From contig NZ_MUIN01000006.1 of NCBI RefSeq assembly GCF_002080045.1, forward strand, positions 83,387 to 147,386: a stretch of 64,000 bases of DNA, in the 5' to 3' direction. Positions within the stretch are counted from its first letter, which is position 1; each line of letters starts with the position of its first letter. The stretch comes from Pseudomonas sp. Bc-h (GTDB taxonomy: Bacteria; Pseudomonadota; Gammaproteobacteria; Pseudomonadales; Pseudomonadaceae). The notes under the pieces are model-generated. The model ran no database searches, had not been told where the DNA came from, and was given only the letters and a program-made list of their open reading frames with translations. The translations under genes were made by a program, and so were the position numbers. Below, one piece after another: positions 27,986 through 38,375 of this stretch.

Positions 27986-28837
27986 ATGTCCTTCGCAGTG
28001 ATTCAGATGGTCAGCCAGAGCGACGTCGAGGGCAATCTTGCCCAGGCGCGCAAGCTGCTTGAGCAGGCCGCTGCAGCGGGTGCAAAGCTTGCTGTGCTGC
28101 CGGAAAACTTCGCCGCCATGGGCCGGCGGGACATCGCCGCCATCGGTCGCGCAGAGGCAATGAGCGAAGGTCCGATCCTGCCATGGTTGAAACTCGCCGC
28201 CCGCGACCTCAAGTTATGGATTGTCGCCGGGACATTGCCGCTGCCGCCTGAGGGTCGGCCGGAGGGCAAAGTCACGGCGTGCTCGCTGTTGGTCGACGAT
28301 CAGGGCCAACAGGTCGCGCGTTACGACAAGCTGCACCTGTTCGATGTCGACGTCGCCGATGCTCGCGGACGCTATCGTGAGTCTGACGACTACGCCCACG
28401 GCGGCAACGTGGTGGTTGCCGATACACCGGTGGGAAAGCTGGGTCTGACCGTGTGTTACGACCTGCGCTTTCCCGAGTTATACACAGCCCTGCGTGAAGC
28501 AGGCGCCGAGTTGATTACCGCGCCGTCGGCCTTTACCGCCGTGACCGGCGCGGCGCACTGGGAAATCCTGCTGCGCGCGCGCGCCATCGAAACCCAGTGC
28601 TACGTGCTGGCAGCCGCGCAGGGCGGGGTTCATCCAGGGCCAAGGGAAACATTTGGACACGCGGCGATCATAGATCCATGGGGCCGCGTGCTGGCCGAGC
28701 AGGCACAGGGTGAAGCCGTGCTGCTGGCCGAACGAGACAGTGAAGAGCAAGCGTCCATACGGGCGCGGATGCCGGTATCCAGTCACCGGCGATTTTTTTC
28801 GCAGGACGCCTTGCGGCCTGCCAACACCCCGGAGTGA
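27986..28837 (+). CDS. Carbon-nitrogen hydrolase (nitrilase superfamily, Nit2-like)
   Basis: A 283-residue amidase of the nitrilase superfamily. The Glu-Lys-Cys triad is visible: Glu in [11 protein letters not shown] (about 42), Lys in [11 protein letters not shown] (about 115) and Cys in [14 protein letters not shown] (about 156). Bacterial members next to tldD/pmbA resemble Nit1/Nit2, which remove deaminated glutathione or omega-amides; that function is inferred. The start at 27986 follows AAGGAG. The longer frame upstream crosses the REP element and is not coding. It ends two bases before tldD, which implies a common transcript. Confidence 0.9.
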   Translation: MSFAVIQMVSQSDVEGNLAQARKLLEQAAAAGAKLAVLPENFAAMGRRDIAAIGRAEAMSEGPILPWLKLAARDLKLWIVAGTLPLPPEGRPEGKVTACSLLVDDQGQQVARYDKLHLFDVDVADARGRYRESDDYAHGGNVVVADTPVGKLGLTVCYDLRFPELYTALREAGAELITAPSAFTAVTGAAHWEILLRARAIETQCYVLAAAQGGVHPGPRETFGHAAIIDPWGRVLAEQAQGEAVLLAERDSEEQASIRARMPVSSHRRFFSQDALRPANTPE

Positions 28838-28839
28838 AT

Positions 28840-30279
28840 ATGAGCGACTTGTCCTCTGTCAGCGAACACCTACTGGCGCCAGGCGGCCTGAGCATCGACA
28901 GCCTGCAATCGGTGCTGGGGGAGCTTGCCGGTCCCGGGATCGACGCGGCCGACCTGTACTTTCAGGGCCAGATTTCCGAGTCCTGGGCTCTGGAAGACGG
29001 CATCGTCAAGGAAGGCAGCTTCAACCTCGACCAAGGTGTCGGCGTGCGTGCGCAATCGGGTGAGAAAACCGGTTTTGCCTACAGCAATGCCATCACCCCG
29101 GAAGCCCTGGCTCAAGCCGCTCGCGCTGCGCGCTCCATTTCCCGCGCAGGCCAGAACGGCCGTGTTCAGGCGTTCACTACCCAAGACGTCGCCCAGCTTT
29201 ATGCGCCGGACAACCCGCTGGAAGTCATGACCCGCGCCGAAAAAGTCGAGCTTCTAAAGCGTATCGACATCGCGACCCGTGCGCTCGACCCTCGTATTCA
29301 GCAAGTCACCGTGAGCATGGCCGGTGTCTGGGAACGCATTCTGGTGGCTTCCACCGATGGTGGCCTGGCAGCCGATGTACGCCCCCTGGTGCGCTTCAAC
29401 GTCAGCGTCATCGTCGAGCAGAACGGCCGTCGCGAGCGTGGCGGCCATGGTGGCGGCGGACGTACCGATTACCGTTATTTCCTCGCCGAAGACCGCGCCA
29501 TGGGCTATGCCCGCGAAGCGCTGCGTCAGGCGCTGGTCAACCTGGAGGCGATTCCGGCTCCGGCTGGCACGCTACCGGTGGTGCTTGGTTCCGGCTGGTC
29601 CGGCGTGTTGCTGCACGAAGCGGTCGGCCATGGTCTGGAAGGCGATTTCAACCGTAAAGGCAGCTCGGCCTACAGTGGTCGCATGGGCGAAATGGTTGCC
29701 TCCAAACTCTGCACCATCGTTGATGACGGCACCCTGGCCGGTCGCCGTGGCTCGTTGAGCGTCGACGACGAAGGCGTCCAGACGGAATGCACCACGCTGA
29801 TCGAGAACGGTGTGCTCAAGGGCTACATGCAGGACAAGCTCAACGCGCGTCTGATGGGGGTTGCCCGCACCGGTAACGGTCGTCGCGAATCTTACGCGCA
29901 CCTGCCGATGCCACGCATGACCAACACTTACATGTTGGGCGGCGAGAGCGATCCGGAAGAAATCATCAAGTCGGTGAAGAAGGGTATCTACTGCGCCAAC
30001 CTCGGCGGCGGTCAGGTCGACATCACCAGCGGCAAGTTCGTGTTCTCCACCAGCGAAGCCTATTTGATCGAAGACGGCAAAATCACTGCCCCGGTCAAAG
30101 GCGCAACCTTGATCGGCAACGGTCCTGAGTGCATGAGCCGGGTGTCGATGGTCGGCAACGATCTGTCGCTGGACAGCGGCGTGGGTACGTGCGGCAAGGA
30201 TGGGCAATCGGTACCGGTGGGCGTCGGCCAGCCAACGCTGAAGATCGATGCGATCACCGTAGGCGGCACAGGCGGCTGA
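28840..30279 (+). CDS. tldD: Metalloprotease TldD
   Basis: The catalytic subunit (479 residues) of the TldD/TldE heterodimeric zinc protease. In E. coli this enzyme trims microcin B17 and degrades the CcdA antitoxin by threading unfolded peptides. The zinc motif [11 protein letters not shown] is at residues 259-269, and a GGGGRTDYR loop occurs near 205. The C-terminal Cys is in [16 protein letters not shown] chose the ATG at 28840; a GTG two codons earlier (GTG AAT ATG) is possible. Its partner pmbA (tldE) lies 0.7 kb downstream, separated by the reversed yjgA. Confidence 0.96.
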   Translation: MSDLSSVSEHLLAPGGLSIDSLQSVLGELAGPGIDAADLYFQGQISESWALEDGIVKEGSFNLDQGVGVRAQSGEKTGFAYSNAITPEALAQAARAARSISRAGQNGRVQAFTTQDVAQLYAPDNPLEVMTRAEKVELLKRIDIATRALDPRIQQVTVSMAGVWERILVASTDGGLAADVRPLVRFNVSVIVEQNGRRERGGHGGGGRTDYRYFLAEDRAMGYAREALRQALVNLEAIPAPAGTLPVVLGSGWSGVLLHEAVGHGLEGDFNRKGSSAYSGRMGEMVASKLCTIVDDGTLAGRRGSLSVDDEGVQTECTTLIENGVLKGYMQDKLNARLMGVARTGNGRRESYAHLPMPRMTNTYMLGGESDPEEIIKSVKKGIYCANLGGGQVDITSGKFVFSTSEAYLIEDGKITAPVKGATLIGNGPECMSRVSMVGNDLSLDSGVGTCGKDGQSVPVGVGQPTLKIDAITVGGTGG

Positions 30280-30291
30280 AGAGAGGAGGCT

Positions 30292-30318
30292 GCGCCGAGT
30301 GAGTCGCTCACTCGGCGC
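30292..30318. terminator. Perfect hairpin between converging tldD and yjgA
   Basis: GCGCCGAGTGAG and CTCACTCGGCGC form an uninterrupted 12-bp stem with a three-base loop, six bases before the yjgA stop and 13 after the tldD stop. The place between two converging genes suggests a bidirectional terminator. Neither side has a strong T run, so strength is uncertain. Confidence 0.6.
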
Positions 30319-30323
30319 AAGGT

Positions 30324-30845
30324 TTAACGCAGTCCGCGCTTGGTTTCGTCCAGTTCGCGGATGTATTTGAAGATTTTGCGGGTCGCGGTCGGGGCCTTGT
30401 TCTGCTTGGCCTCGTGCTGAGCCTGACGGATCAGCGAACGCAGTTGCTGACGGTCGGCTTCCGGGTATTCGTTGACGAACTGTTCGAGCACGTCGTCAGT
30501 ACCGGTCACCAGGCGGTCGCGCCAGCGTTCCAGATTGTGAAAGCGCTCGTTGTATTGGCGCGTGGAGGCATCGAGCTGATCGAGCAGGACCAGGATTTCA
30601 TCCAGGTTCTGATCGCGCATCAGCCTGCCAATGAATGAGATGTGGCGTTTGCGCGCGATGTGCGCGGTGTGCTTTGGAGCATCGGCCAGCGCCCGACGCA
30701 ATTCGTCGGTCAAAGGCAGCTTGGCCAGCACATCGGGCTTGAATGTCGTCAAGCGTTCGCCCAGATCCACCAGAGCGTGCAGCTCTTTTTTGATCTGGGT
30801 TTTGCTTTTCTCTCCGTCGAAGGAGTCGTCGTAAGAATCAACCAT
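30324..30845 (-). CDS. yjgA: YjgA/DarP family ribosome-associated protein
   Basis: A 173-residue, strongly charged, all-helical protein of the YjgA (DUF615) family. The E. coli homologue, renamed DarP, binds late 50S precursors and helps final maturation. Visible features are an acidic start ([22 protein letters not shown]), then [19 protein letters not shown] (about 76) and [20 protein letters not shown] (about 140). The start at 30845 is favoured; an upstream extension (MPTGPDNW) lacks family similarity. It is the only minus-strand gene within the mre-to-sodA plus-strand run and lies between tldD and pmbA. Confidence 0.93.
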   Translation of the reverse strand: MVDSYDDSFDGEKSKTQIKKELHALVDLGERLTTFKPDVLAKLPLTDELRRALADAPKHTAHIARKRHISFIGRLMRDQNLDEILVLLDQLDASTRQYNERFHNLERWRDRLVTGTDDVLEQFVNEYPEADRQQLRSLIRQAQHEAKQNKAPTATRKIFKYIRELDETKRGLR

Positions 30846-30952
30846 GGGGGCCGTCCGCAAATAAACGCCGCCATGATAACCAGTCAGGGGCCAATTGTCC
30901 GGCCCAGTGGGCACTTGGTCAGTGCCAGAACCGGAATTTGATGGAGAAAGTC

Positions 30953-32299
30953 ATGAGTGCATCAGAAAGCGTCGGCCCGCAGGCCTTGCCGGCACTGCAA
31001 CAGCAGGTCGAGCAGATCGTCGCCGAAGCCAGGCGCCAGGGCGCGACCGCCTGTGAAGTCGCTGTGTCGCTGGAGCAGGGGCTATCGACGTCGGTTCGTC
31101 AGCGCGAAGTCGAGACCGTCGAATTCAACCGTGACCAGGGCTTTGGCATCACTTTGTACGTCGGCCACCGCAAGGGTTCGGCCAGCACCTCGGCCAGTGG
31201 CCCTGACGCGATCCGCGAGACCGTCGCTGCCGCGCTGGCCATCGCCAAACACACCTCCGAAGACGAAAGCTCGGGCCTTGCCGACGCCGCGTTGATGGCG
31301 AAGGAACAACCGGATTTCGATCTGTTCCACCCTTGGGACATCACGCCCGAGCAGGCCATTGAGAAGGCGCTGATCTGTGAGGCTGCTGCATTCGACGCTA
31401 ACAGCCTGATCAAGAACGCCGATGGCACCACGCTGAATGTGCATCAGGGCTGCCGGGTGTATGGCAACAGCCATGGTTTCATCGGCGGTTACGCTTCGAC
31501 CCGGCATAGCCTGAGCTGCGTGATGATTGCCGAGAAAGACGGCCAGATGCAGCGCGATTACTGGTACGACGTCAATCGTCAGGGCGACCTGCTGATGGAC
31601 GCCAGGCTCATCGGCCAGAAAGCCGCCGAGCGTGCCGCGAGCCGTTTGGGCGCACGCCCGGTGCCAACCTGCGAAGTCCCTGTGCTGTTTTCGGCGGAGC
31701 TGGCGGGCGGCCTGTTCGGCAGCTTCCTGGGCGCGATTTCCGGTGGCAACCTGTACCGCAAGTCGTCCTTCCTCGAAGGCGCAATCGGTCAGCGTCTGTT
31801 CCCGGAATGGATGACCATCGACGAGCGTCCTCACCTGATGCGCGCCATGGGCAGTTCGGCGTTCGACGGTGACGGCCTGGCGACCTACGCCAAGCCGTTC
31901 GTCGAAAACGGCGATCTGGTCTCGTACATCCTCAGCACCTACTCGGGCCGCAAGCTGGGCCTGCCGAGCACGGCGAACGCGGGCGGCGTTCACAACCTGT
32001 TCGTCTCCCATGGCACTGAGGACCAGCAAGCCCTGATTCGGCGGATGGGGCGCGGGCTACTGGTGACCGAACTGATGGGCAGCGGCCTGAACATGGTCAC
32101 CGGCGATTATTCGCGCGGCGCAGCGGGCTTCTGGGTCGAGAACGGCGAGATCCAGTTCCCGGTTCAGGAAGTGACCATTGCCGGCAATATGAAGGACATG
32201 TTCAAGCAGATCGTTGCCGTTGGTAGCGACCTGGAAATGCGCAGCAACATCCGCACGGGCTCTGTATTGATCGAGAAGATGATGGTGGCGGGGAGCTGA
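30953..32299 (+). CDS. pmbA: Metalloprotease PmbA (TldE)
   Basis: The non-catalytic partner of TldD, 448 residues. It shares the TldD/PmbA fold but lacks the HExxxH zinc motif: the corresponding segment reads VLFSAELAGGLFGSFLGAISGG (about 242). Typical parts are the N-terminal SLEQGLSTSVRQREVETVEFNRDQGFGITLYVG and the C-terminal RGAAGFWVENGEIQFPVQEVTIAGNMKDMF. The start at 30953 lies behind GGAGAAAG; ATG 30941 and TTG 30938 in frame are less well placed. A strong intrinsic terminator follows at 32325-32351. Confidence 0.95.
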   Translation: MSASESVGPQALPALQQQVEQIVAEARRQGATACEVAVSLEQGLSTSVRQREVETVEFNRDQGFGITLYVGHRKGSASTSASGPDAIRETVAAALAIAKHTSEDESSGLADAALMAKEQPDFDLFHPWDITPEQAIEKALICEAAAFDANSLIKNADGTTLNVHQGCRVYGNSHGFIGGYASTRHSLSCVMIAEKDGQMQRDYWYDVNRQGDLLMDARLIGQKAAERAASRLGARPVPTCEVPVLFSAELAGGLFGSFLGAISGGNLYRKSSFLEGAIGQRLFPEWMTIDERPHLMRAMGSSAFDGDGLATYAKPFVENGDLVSYILSTYSGRKLGLPSTANAGGVHNLFVSHGTEDQQALIRRMGRGLLVTELMGSGLNMVTGDYSRGAAGFWVENGEIQFPVQEVTIAGNMKDMFKQIVAVGSDLEMRSNIRTGSVLIEKMMVAGS

Positions 32300-32324
32300 T
32301 TTCTCCCTGAGCCCCGTGTCACCC

Positions 32325-32351
32325 AAGGCCTGCCATGCGCAGGCCTTTTTT
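32325..32351 (+). terminator. Intrinsic terminator after pmbA
   Basis: AAGGCCTGC and GCAGGCCTT form a perfect 9-bp stem with a five-base loop (CATGC), followed directly by further T residues. It begins 25 bases after the pmbA stop. It separates the mre/tld region from the iron-starvation operon. Confidence 0.88.
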
Positions 32352-32475
32352 ATGCGTGTGAGTTGATAACTTCCACAGAATCCTTGAGACGGCCCCAGAA
32401 CCTGCAGCTCCCACAAGGGTTCATCCGTGACCCCGATATGGGCGATCTTCCTTCACACCTATGCAAATGTCGGGG

Positions 32476-32504
32476 TTGTTTTGATTCTTAAACTCATTTA
32501 ATAA
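32476..32504 (+). promoter_or_regulatory. Candidate promoter of fagA-fumC-orfX-sodA
   Basis: TTGTTT (32476-32481) and TAATAA (32499-32504) are 17 bases apart, a good sigma-70-like spacing. The -10 is overlapped by the Fur box that begins at 32500, the standard arrangement for Fur repression. The fagA ATG is 31 bases downstream. Confidence 0.6.
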
Positions 32505-32518
32505 TGAATATCATTCGC
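32500..32518 (+). promoter_or_regulatory. Fur box
   Basis: AATAATGAATATCATTCGC agrees at 14 of 19 positions with the classical Fur consensus GATAATGATAATCATTATC. It retains the ATAATGA half and the ATCATT half of the dyad. It ends 17 bases before the fagA start. In P. aeruginosa the equivalent operon is induced by iron starvation through Fur, which supports the call. Confidence 0.82.
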
Positions 32519-32534
32519 TAAATGAGCCTCGGTC

Positions 32535-32922
32535 ATGGGTACTGTTCTGCACGAGTCGCCGTATCTGGAAAACTGGCGTGCGCTGAGTCTTCGGATTCGC
32601 TGCGCCCTTGATCCCGACGAGCCACGTGTCATCGAACACTATCTGGCAGAGGGCCGCTACCTGGCGCGTTTCACCGCAACGCCGCAGACGCTTATCGCCG
32701 AAAGCACATTCCGGCTGCTGATCGACACAGCCCGCGACACCGCGCTGCCTTGGCACTGGCGCTGTCTGTGTCTGGATCAGGCGTGGCGGCCGTTGCGCGA
32801 CCTGCAGGCACTCGCCCATTCCATTCCCCAACGTCAACGCTGGCAGGCCTTCGCCCATCAACTGGCGACCTGCGTGTTGCAGCCCTCGATTTCTCTCGCT
32901 GAACTGATGCAAGGATCTACCG

Positions 32923-32930
<8 letters not shown>
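32535..32930 (+). CDS. fagA: FagA-type protein (Fur-associated gene A)
   Basis: A 131-residue soluble protein rich in Leu, Arg and Trp, of unknown function. I name it from position and character: first gene of the fagA-fumC-orfX-sodA operon described in P. aeruginosa, directly behind a Fur box. No metal-binding cluster or membrane helix is seen. Segments such as YLENWRALSLRIRCALDPDEPRVIEHYLAEGRYLARF suggest a compact helical fold. Its stop overlaps the fumC start by eight bases, so the two are coupled. The gene is presumably made only in low iron. Confidence 0.8.
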
Positions 32931-34299
<1,369 letters not shown>

Positions 34300-34343
34300 C
34301 CGCCCGCGTTTCTGTTCACGTCAGCGCCTGTGGAGGGCACGCC

Positions 34344-34805
34344 ATGGAGCATTGGAAAAGCACCATTCTGAAAGGCAATAGCTGTTTCAACCGTGGCGAC
34401 CTGATCGACGCCCGCGAACTCTATCTGCAAGCCCTGGCCCTCGCGCAGGTGCTGCTGGAGCGCTGGAGTGACCCCGACGAGGCCGTGGCGGCTTTCGTGA
34501 TTTCCCATCACAACCTGGCCGATCTGCACCTGAGCCTGCATCAGCCGGAGGAGAGCGCCGAGTATCTGTGTGCGGCGCATCAACGCCTGCTGCAAGTGAT
34601 CCAGAACCCGCGTCTGACGCCTGCGTTGCGTCAGGCCGCGTTCCGTCACAGCAACAAGACCTACAGCGAACTGCTGGGCTTCATCAACGAACACGGTGAA
34701 TACCCACGTACCCATCGCCTGCTCAACAGCAGCGGCGAACACTCACGCTCGGCGCTTCAGCGTAATGCCGCTGCCGCCGGCACATTGTCCTTTGGAGTTC
34801 ATTGA
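34344..34805 (+). CDS. Hypothetical helical (TPR-like) protein between fumC and sodA
   Basis: A 153-residue protein corresponding to orfX of the P. aeruginosa fumC-sodA operon. The sequence is helical: [37 protein letters not shown] and [30 protein letters not shown] look like two TPR-type helix pairs. There is no signal peptide. A strong GGAGGG ribosome site precedes the ATG. It ends one base before the sodA ATG, so it is clearly in the operon. Its function is unknown; a scaffold or chaperone role in low iron is inference only. Confidence 0.85.
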   Translation: MEHWKSTILKGNSCFNRGDLIDARELYLQALALAQVLLERWSDPDEAVAAFVISHHNLADLHLSLHQPEESAEYLCAAHQRLLQVIQNPRLTPALRQAAFRHSNKTYSELLGFINEHGEYPRTHRLLNSSGEHSRSALQRNAAAAGTLSFGVH

Positions 34806-34806
34806 T

Positions 34807-35418
34807 ATGCCGTATACCTTGCCTGCCTTGCCATACGCTTACGATGCCCTTGAACCGCACATCGATGCGCAGACCATGGAAATTCACTACACCAAGCACC
34901 ACCAGACCTACATCAACAACCTCAACGCCGCCGTCGATGGCACCGAATACGCCGAGTGGCCAATCGAGAAACTGGTCGCCAGCGTCGGGCAACTGCCGGA
35001 AAAACTGCGCCCGGCGGTGATCAACCAGGGCGGCGGTCACGCCAACCACTCGCTGTTCTGGGACGTCGTGAGCCCTAAAGGCGGTGGCTTGCCAGGTGGC
35101 GCGCTGGCCAAGGCGATTGATGAGCAACTGGGCGGGATCGAAGCCCTCAAGGAAGCGTTCACCAAGGCTGCGCTGACCCGGTTCGGCAGCGGCTGGGCCT
35201 GGCTGAGCGTGACCCCGGAAAAGAAACTGGTCGTGGAAAGCAGCGGCAACCAGGACAGCCCGCTGATGAACGGCAACACGCCGATCCTCGGTCTGGACGT
35301 CTGGGAGCACGCCTACTACTTGCGCTACCAGAACCGTCGCCCGGAATACATCGCTGCGTTCTACAACGTCGTGAACTGGGGCGAAGTCGCCAAGCGCTAT
35401 GCCGCTGCTCTGGCTTGA
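34807..35418 (+). CDS. sodA: Superoxide dismutase, Mn type
   Basis: A 203-residue Mn/Fe-family superoxide dismutase. Ligands are in the expected places: His27 in MEIHYTKHH, His in [11 protein letters not shown] and the Asp/His pair in [16 protein letters not shown]. The NQDSPL segment with its Gln, together with [10 protein letters not shown], marks the manganese type rather than the iron type. No export signal, so cytoplasmic. As the last gene behind a Fur box it would replace FeSOD during iron limitation. It is separated from the ZIP transporter gene by 27 bases. Confidence 0.95.
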   Translation: MPYTLPALPYAYDALEPHIDAQTMEIHYTKHHQTYINNLNAAVDGTEYAEWPIEKLVASVGQLPEKLRPAVINQGGGHANHSLFWDVVSPKGGGLPGGALAKAIDEQLGGIEALKEAFTKAALTRFGSGWAWLSVTPEKKLVVESSGNQDSPLMNGNTPILGLDVWEHAYYLRYQNRRPEYIAAFYNVVNWGEVAKRYAAALA

Positions 35419-35445
35419 ATCCCCCTGACGAGAAGTAGACGATCT

Positions 35446-36333
35446 ATGCCTTCGGATTTCCTCACCATCAGCAGTGGACGCCTGTTTCGACTGGCCATCG
35501 GTTCGATTCTGTTACTGGCCGGAACAGGTTTGCTCATCGCTCAAGGGTTATCGTGGATGAGCCTCGAACCCCGCATGTTGAGGGCTCTGGAAGGCGGAGC
35601 ATTGTGCGCCTTGGGCACGGCCCTCGGCGCAGTTCCAGTGTTGGTTATCCGCGGGATGCCGGTGGCGGTGTCCGACGGATTGCTGGGTTTCGGCGCGGGC
35701 ATCATGCTCGCAGCGACTGCCTTTTCTCTGATCGTGCCGGGCCTCAGCGCTGCTCAAGGCCTGGGCTTCTCACAGTGGGGCGCGGGTGCGCTGATCAGCT
35801 TCGGCATTCTGGCTGGCGCTGTCGGCCTGTTCGTCGTCGACACGCTGGTGTCCCGTGGGCCGCAGCTGTCGGACGTCACAGAAAAACCGGCGATTCCTTC
35901 GAATATCTGGCTGTTCGTCATCGCGATCATCGCCCACAACATTCCCGAAGGCATGGCCGTGGGCGTCTCGGCCGGCGGCGGGCTTGCTCACGCCGACAGC
36001 CTTGCCATGGGCATTGCGCTGCAGGACGTGCCGGAAGGCCTGGTGATTGCACTGGTACTCGCCGCTGCGGGCATGTCTCGCGTAAATGCCTTTCTGATCG
36101 GGGCCGCATCAGGGCTGGTCGAGCCGGTGTTTGCCGTGCTCTGCGCCTGGCTAGTGGAGATTGCCGCGCTGTTGCTGCCACTCGGACTGGCGCTGGCGGC
36201 GGGTGCGATGCTGCTGGTCGTGACCCACGAGATCATCCCCGAATCACGCCGCAACGGACACGACAAGATCGCCAGCTTCGGGCTGCTGGTCGGGTTCTGC
36301 CTGATGATGGTGATGGATACGGCGCTGGCTTGA
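35446..36333 (+). CDS. ZIP family metal transporter
   Basis: A 295-residue inner-membrane transporter with about eight helices, of the ZIP (GufA/ZupT-like) family that imports Zn, Fe or Mn. The paired metal-site helices are visible: HNIPEGMAVGVSAGGG at about 164 and the following ALQDVPEGLVIALVL at about 190. The His-rich loop common in other ZIPs is absent. Placed 27 bases after sodA, it may extend the iron-starvation operon, where manganese import would serve the Mn enzyme. That is inference from position. Metal specificity cannot be read from the sequence. Confidence 0.9.
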   Translation: MPSDFLTISSGRLFRLAIGSILLLAGTGLLIAQGLSWMSLEPRMLRALEGGALCALGTALGAVPVLVIRGMPVAVSDGLLGFGAGIMLAATAFSLIVPGLSAAQGLGFSQWGAGALISFGILAGAVGLFVVDTLVSRGPQLSDVTEKPAIPSNIWLFVIAIIAHNIPEGMAVGVSAGGGLAHADSLAMGIALQDVPEGLVIALVLAAAGMSRVNAFLIGAASGLVEPVFAVLCAWLVEIAALLLPLGLALAAGAMLLVVTHEIIPESRRNGHDKIASFGLLVGFCLMMVMDTALA

Positions 36334-36380
36334 CGCTGCCTGTTTGCGCAGCGACCCGATTAACCATGTGGGAGGGATCC

Positions 36381-36440
36381 GAGGAACGAGGGTCGCGATG
36401 CGGTTTACCTGGCACATTGTCATCGCGACCGTCGTGCCTC
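36381..36440. repeat. Inverted repeat, second REP-like family
   Basis: Arm GAGGAACGAGGGTCGCGATG (36381-36400) and the inverse CATCGCGACCGTCGTGCCTC (36421-36440) match at 18 of 20 positions around a 20-base loop. They are flanked by TGTGGGAG on the left and CTCCTACAGAG on the right. It differs from the GGCTTGCCGGCGGTGG family and lies downstream of the ZIP gene, where it may act as transcript end or be a mobile palindromic unit. Confidence 0.7.
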
Positions 36441-36548
36441 TGATGACTCCTACAGAGACCATGTTGAGCATGTAAACAGCGTGGCGTGATCTCTCAGGAT
36501 AAAAACCCTTATAATCCTGCGCCTATTCATCCTGATGCGAGATCCGCC

Positions 36549-36887
36549 GTGAGTTTACCGCCGTGCCCGAAATGCAATTCCGAATACACCTATGAAGACG
36601 GCACCCAGTTCGTCTGCCCGGAATGCGCCAACGAGTGGTCTGCCGATGGCGCCGCTGAAACCAGCGATGACGTGAAAATCATCAAGGATGCAGTCGGCAA
36701 CACCCTGCAGGACGGCGACACCGTCACTGTGATCAAGGACCTGAAAGTCAAAGGCTCGTCACTCGTGGTCAAGGTCGGTACCAAGGTCAAGAACATCCGC
36801 CTGGTCGATGGCGATCACGACATCGACTGCAAGATCGACGGCATCGGCGCAATGAAGCTGAAGTCCGAGTTCGTGAAGAAGGGCTGA
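36549..36887 (+). CDS. Zinc-ribbon protein of the YjdM (PhnA) family
   Basis: A 112-residue protein with an N-terminal four-Cys zinc ribbon (Cys6, 9, 23, 26 in [13 protein letters not shown] and CPECANEW), an acidic linker and a C-terminal SH3-like domain ([30 protein letters not shown]). The family was named PhnA, but it is not the phosphonoacetate hydrolase, and its role is not established. The start is GTG at 36549 (MSLPPCPKC); the longer frame upstream is not conserved. It stands as a single gene with a REP doublet behind it. Confidence 0.9.
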   Translation: MSLPPCPKCNSEYTYEDGTQFVCPECANEWSADGAAETSDDVKIIKDAVGNTLQDGDTVTVIKDLKVKGSSLVVKVGTKVKNIRLVDGDHDIDCKIDGIGAMKLKSEFVKKG

Positions 36888-36917
36888 GGCGCGAGCACCG
36901 CGCAGTCAGACGACCTA

Positions 36918-36984
36918 GGTAGCTGTCCGGCTTGCCGGCGGTGGCGTCCTTGAATTTGCTATCGCCTGTAAGCCGGACTGCGAC
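36918..36984. repeat. REP doublet (inverted pair)
   Basis: Left unit GTCCGGCTTGCCGGCGGTGG is intact; the right unit CGCCTGTAAGCCGGACTGCG is partly diverged. It lies between the converging YjdM-type gene and the sensor kinase gene, and might help end both transcripts. Confidence 0.75.
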
Positions 36985-37010
36985 CGTGATGCCCCCGGGG
37001 TCATGCCGTT

Positions 37011-38375
37011 TCAACTCGGCAAATTGATCCCGAACGTATTCTCTCCGTGCTCGCTGCGCGCAAACACGGTGCCGCCGTGCATCAATGCGATGGCCTTGAC
37101 GATGGCAAGGCCCAGCCCATGGTTGGCGCCGCTGTTGCTGCGTGACGCATCGACTCGATAAAAGCGCTCGAACAGCTTGGGCAGGTGCTCGCCGGAGATC
37201 TGCGCCCCCGGGTTGGTCACGCCAATGCTGATGTGATCGCCTTCCTCCTTGATATCCACATGAATGATCTGCCCCGACGAGGTGTGCTGCACCGCGTTGT
37301 GCAGCAGGTTGATCAGCGCGCGGCGCAGGTGGGCCTTTTCGAACGGGACATGCGCATCGCCGCGCACCTGAACCTGCACCTGTGCGTCCTCCAGAATGAA
37401 ATCCAGATAATCCAGGGTCGTCGCCACTTCCTCGGCGAGGGACGATTGCGTCAGTTCCGTGGCCTTGCTGCCCTGATCGGCACTGGCCAGAAACAGCATG
37501 TCGTTGATGATCGAGCGCAGCCGTTCCAGCTCCTCCAGATTGGATTGCAATACCTCGAAGTAATGCTCGGCGGAACGGCCCCGAGTCAGCGCCACTTGGG
37601 TCTGACCAATGAGATTGGTCAGTGGCGAGCGCAGCTCATGGGCCACGTCGGCGTTGAAGGATTCAAGGCGCGAATAGGCCTGCTCCACACGCTCCAGCGT
37701 GGAGTTGAACGAGGTCACGAACTGGTCGAGTTCCGGTGGCAGTGACGACAGCTGCAAACGGCCGGACAACCGTGGCGGCGCCAGTTTGCGGGCTTCCAGC
37801 GACAGGTCGTGCAGGGGTTTGAGGCCGATCCTCGCCACCCAGTAGCCCAGAGCCGAAGCCAGCGCGATGCCGATGGCTGCAAGGCTGATCAGCGCGGTCA
37901 GCAACGAGTGCTGGGTCTGCCAGAACGTTTCAGTGTCGATGGCGGTGAGAAAGCGCAGGGGAGGTCGCTGGTCCTTGGCCGGGAACTGGCTCACACGAAC
38001 CTTGAAGGGATAGTCGTGATCGGACAGGTTCAGGTCACGCATGCCCAGCGGACCGTTGGCGAATTTGCGAATCTGCGCGTCAGGATTGCCGAACTCGTAG
38101 GTTGGATTGTCGCTGACCACCCAGAACCGCAGGCGTTTGTCTTCTTCGCTGAGCAACCTGAGCTTGGCATTGATCTTGGCCCAATGCTCCGGGTTGCCGT
38201 AACGCTGCACGGCAGACTCAAGCACGCTGTAACGCGCATCCACTTCGGCTTCCGGCAGCAGGCCCAGACTCTTGTCCACCTGCAGGTACAACGCCCAGCC
38301 GATCAGCAGAAACACCAGCAACGCCACCAGCGCGAACATGCCGCTCAGGCGAATGGCGATGGAGTTACTCGACAC
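37011..38375 (-). CDS. Heavy-metal-type sensor histidine kinase (CopS/CzcS/IrlS-like)
   Basis: A 454-residue inner-membrane sensor kinase. It has a transmembrane helix at about 10-30, a periplasmic domain of about 130 residues, a second helix (about 165-185), HAMP, an HisKA domain with phospho-acceptor His246 in FNADVAHELRSPLTNLIGQ, and an HATPase_c domain with RALINLLHNAVQHT and GANHGLGLAIVKAIA. The heavy-metal sensor kinase subgroup fits the layout. The start is GTG at 38375 (MSSNSIAIRLSG); the longer frame upstream lies within the regulator gene. It overlaps the response regulator by 11 bases and is last in the pump operon. The signal sensed is unknown. Confidence 0.9.
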   Translation of the reverse strand: MSSNSIAIRLSGMFALVALLVFLLIGWALYLQVDKSLGLLPEAEVDARYSVLESAVQRYGNPEHWAKINAKLRLLSEEDKRLRFWVVSDNPTYEFGNPDAQIRKFANGPLGMRDLNLSDHDYPFKVRVSQFPAKDQRPPLRFLTAIDTETFWQTQHSLLTALISLAAIGIALASALGYWVARIGLKPLHDLSLEARKLAPPRLSGRLQLSSLPPELDQFVTSFNSTLERVEQAYSRLESFNADVAHELRSPLTNLIGQTQVALTRGRSAEHYFEVLQSNLEELERLRSIINDMLFLASADQGSKATELTQSSLAEEVATTLDYLDFILEDAQVQVQVRGDAHVPFEKAHLRRALINLLHNAVQHTSSGQIIHVDIKEEGDHISIGVTNPGAQISGEHLPKLFERFYRVDASRSNSGANHGLGLAIVKAIALMHGGTVFARSEHGENTFGINLPS

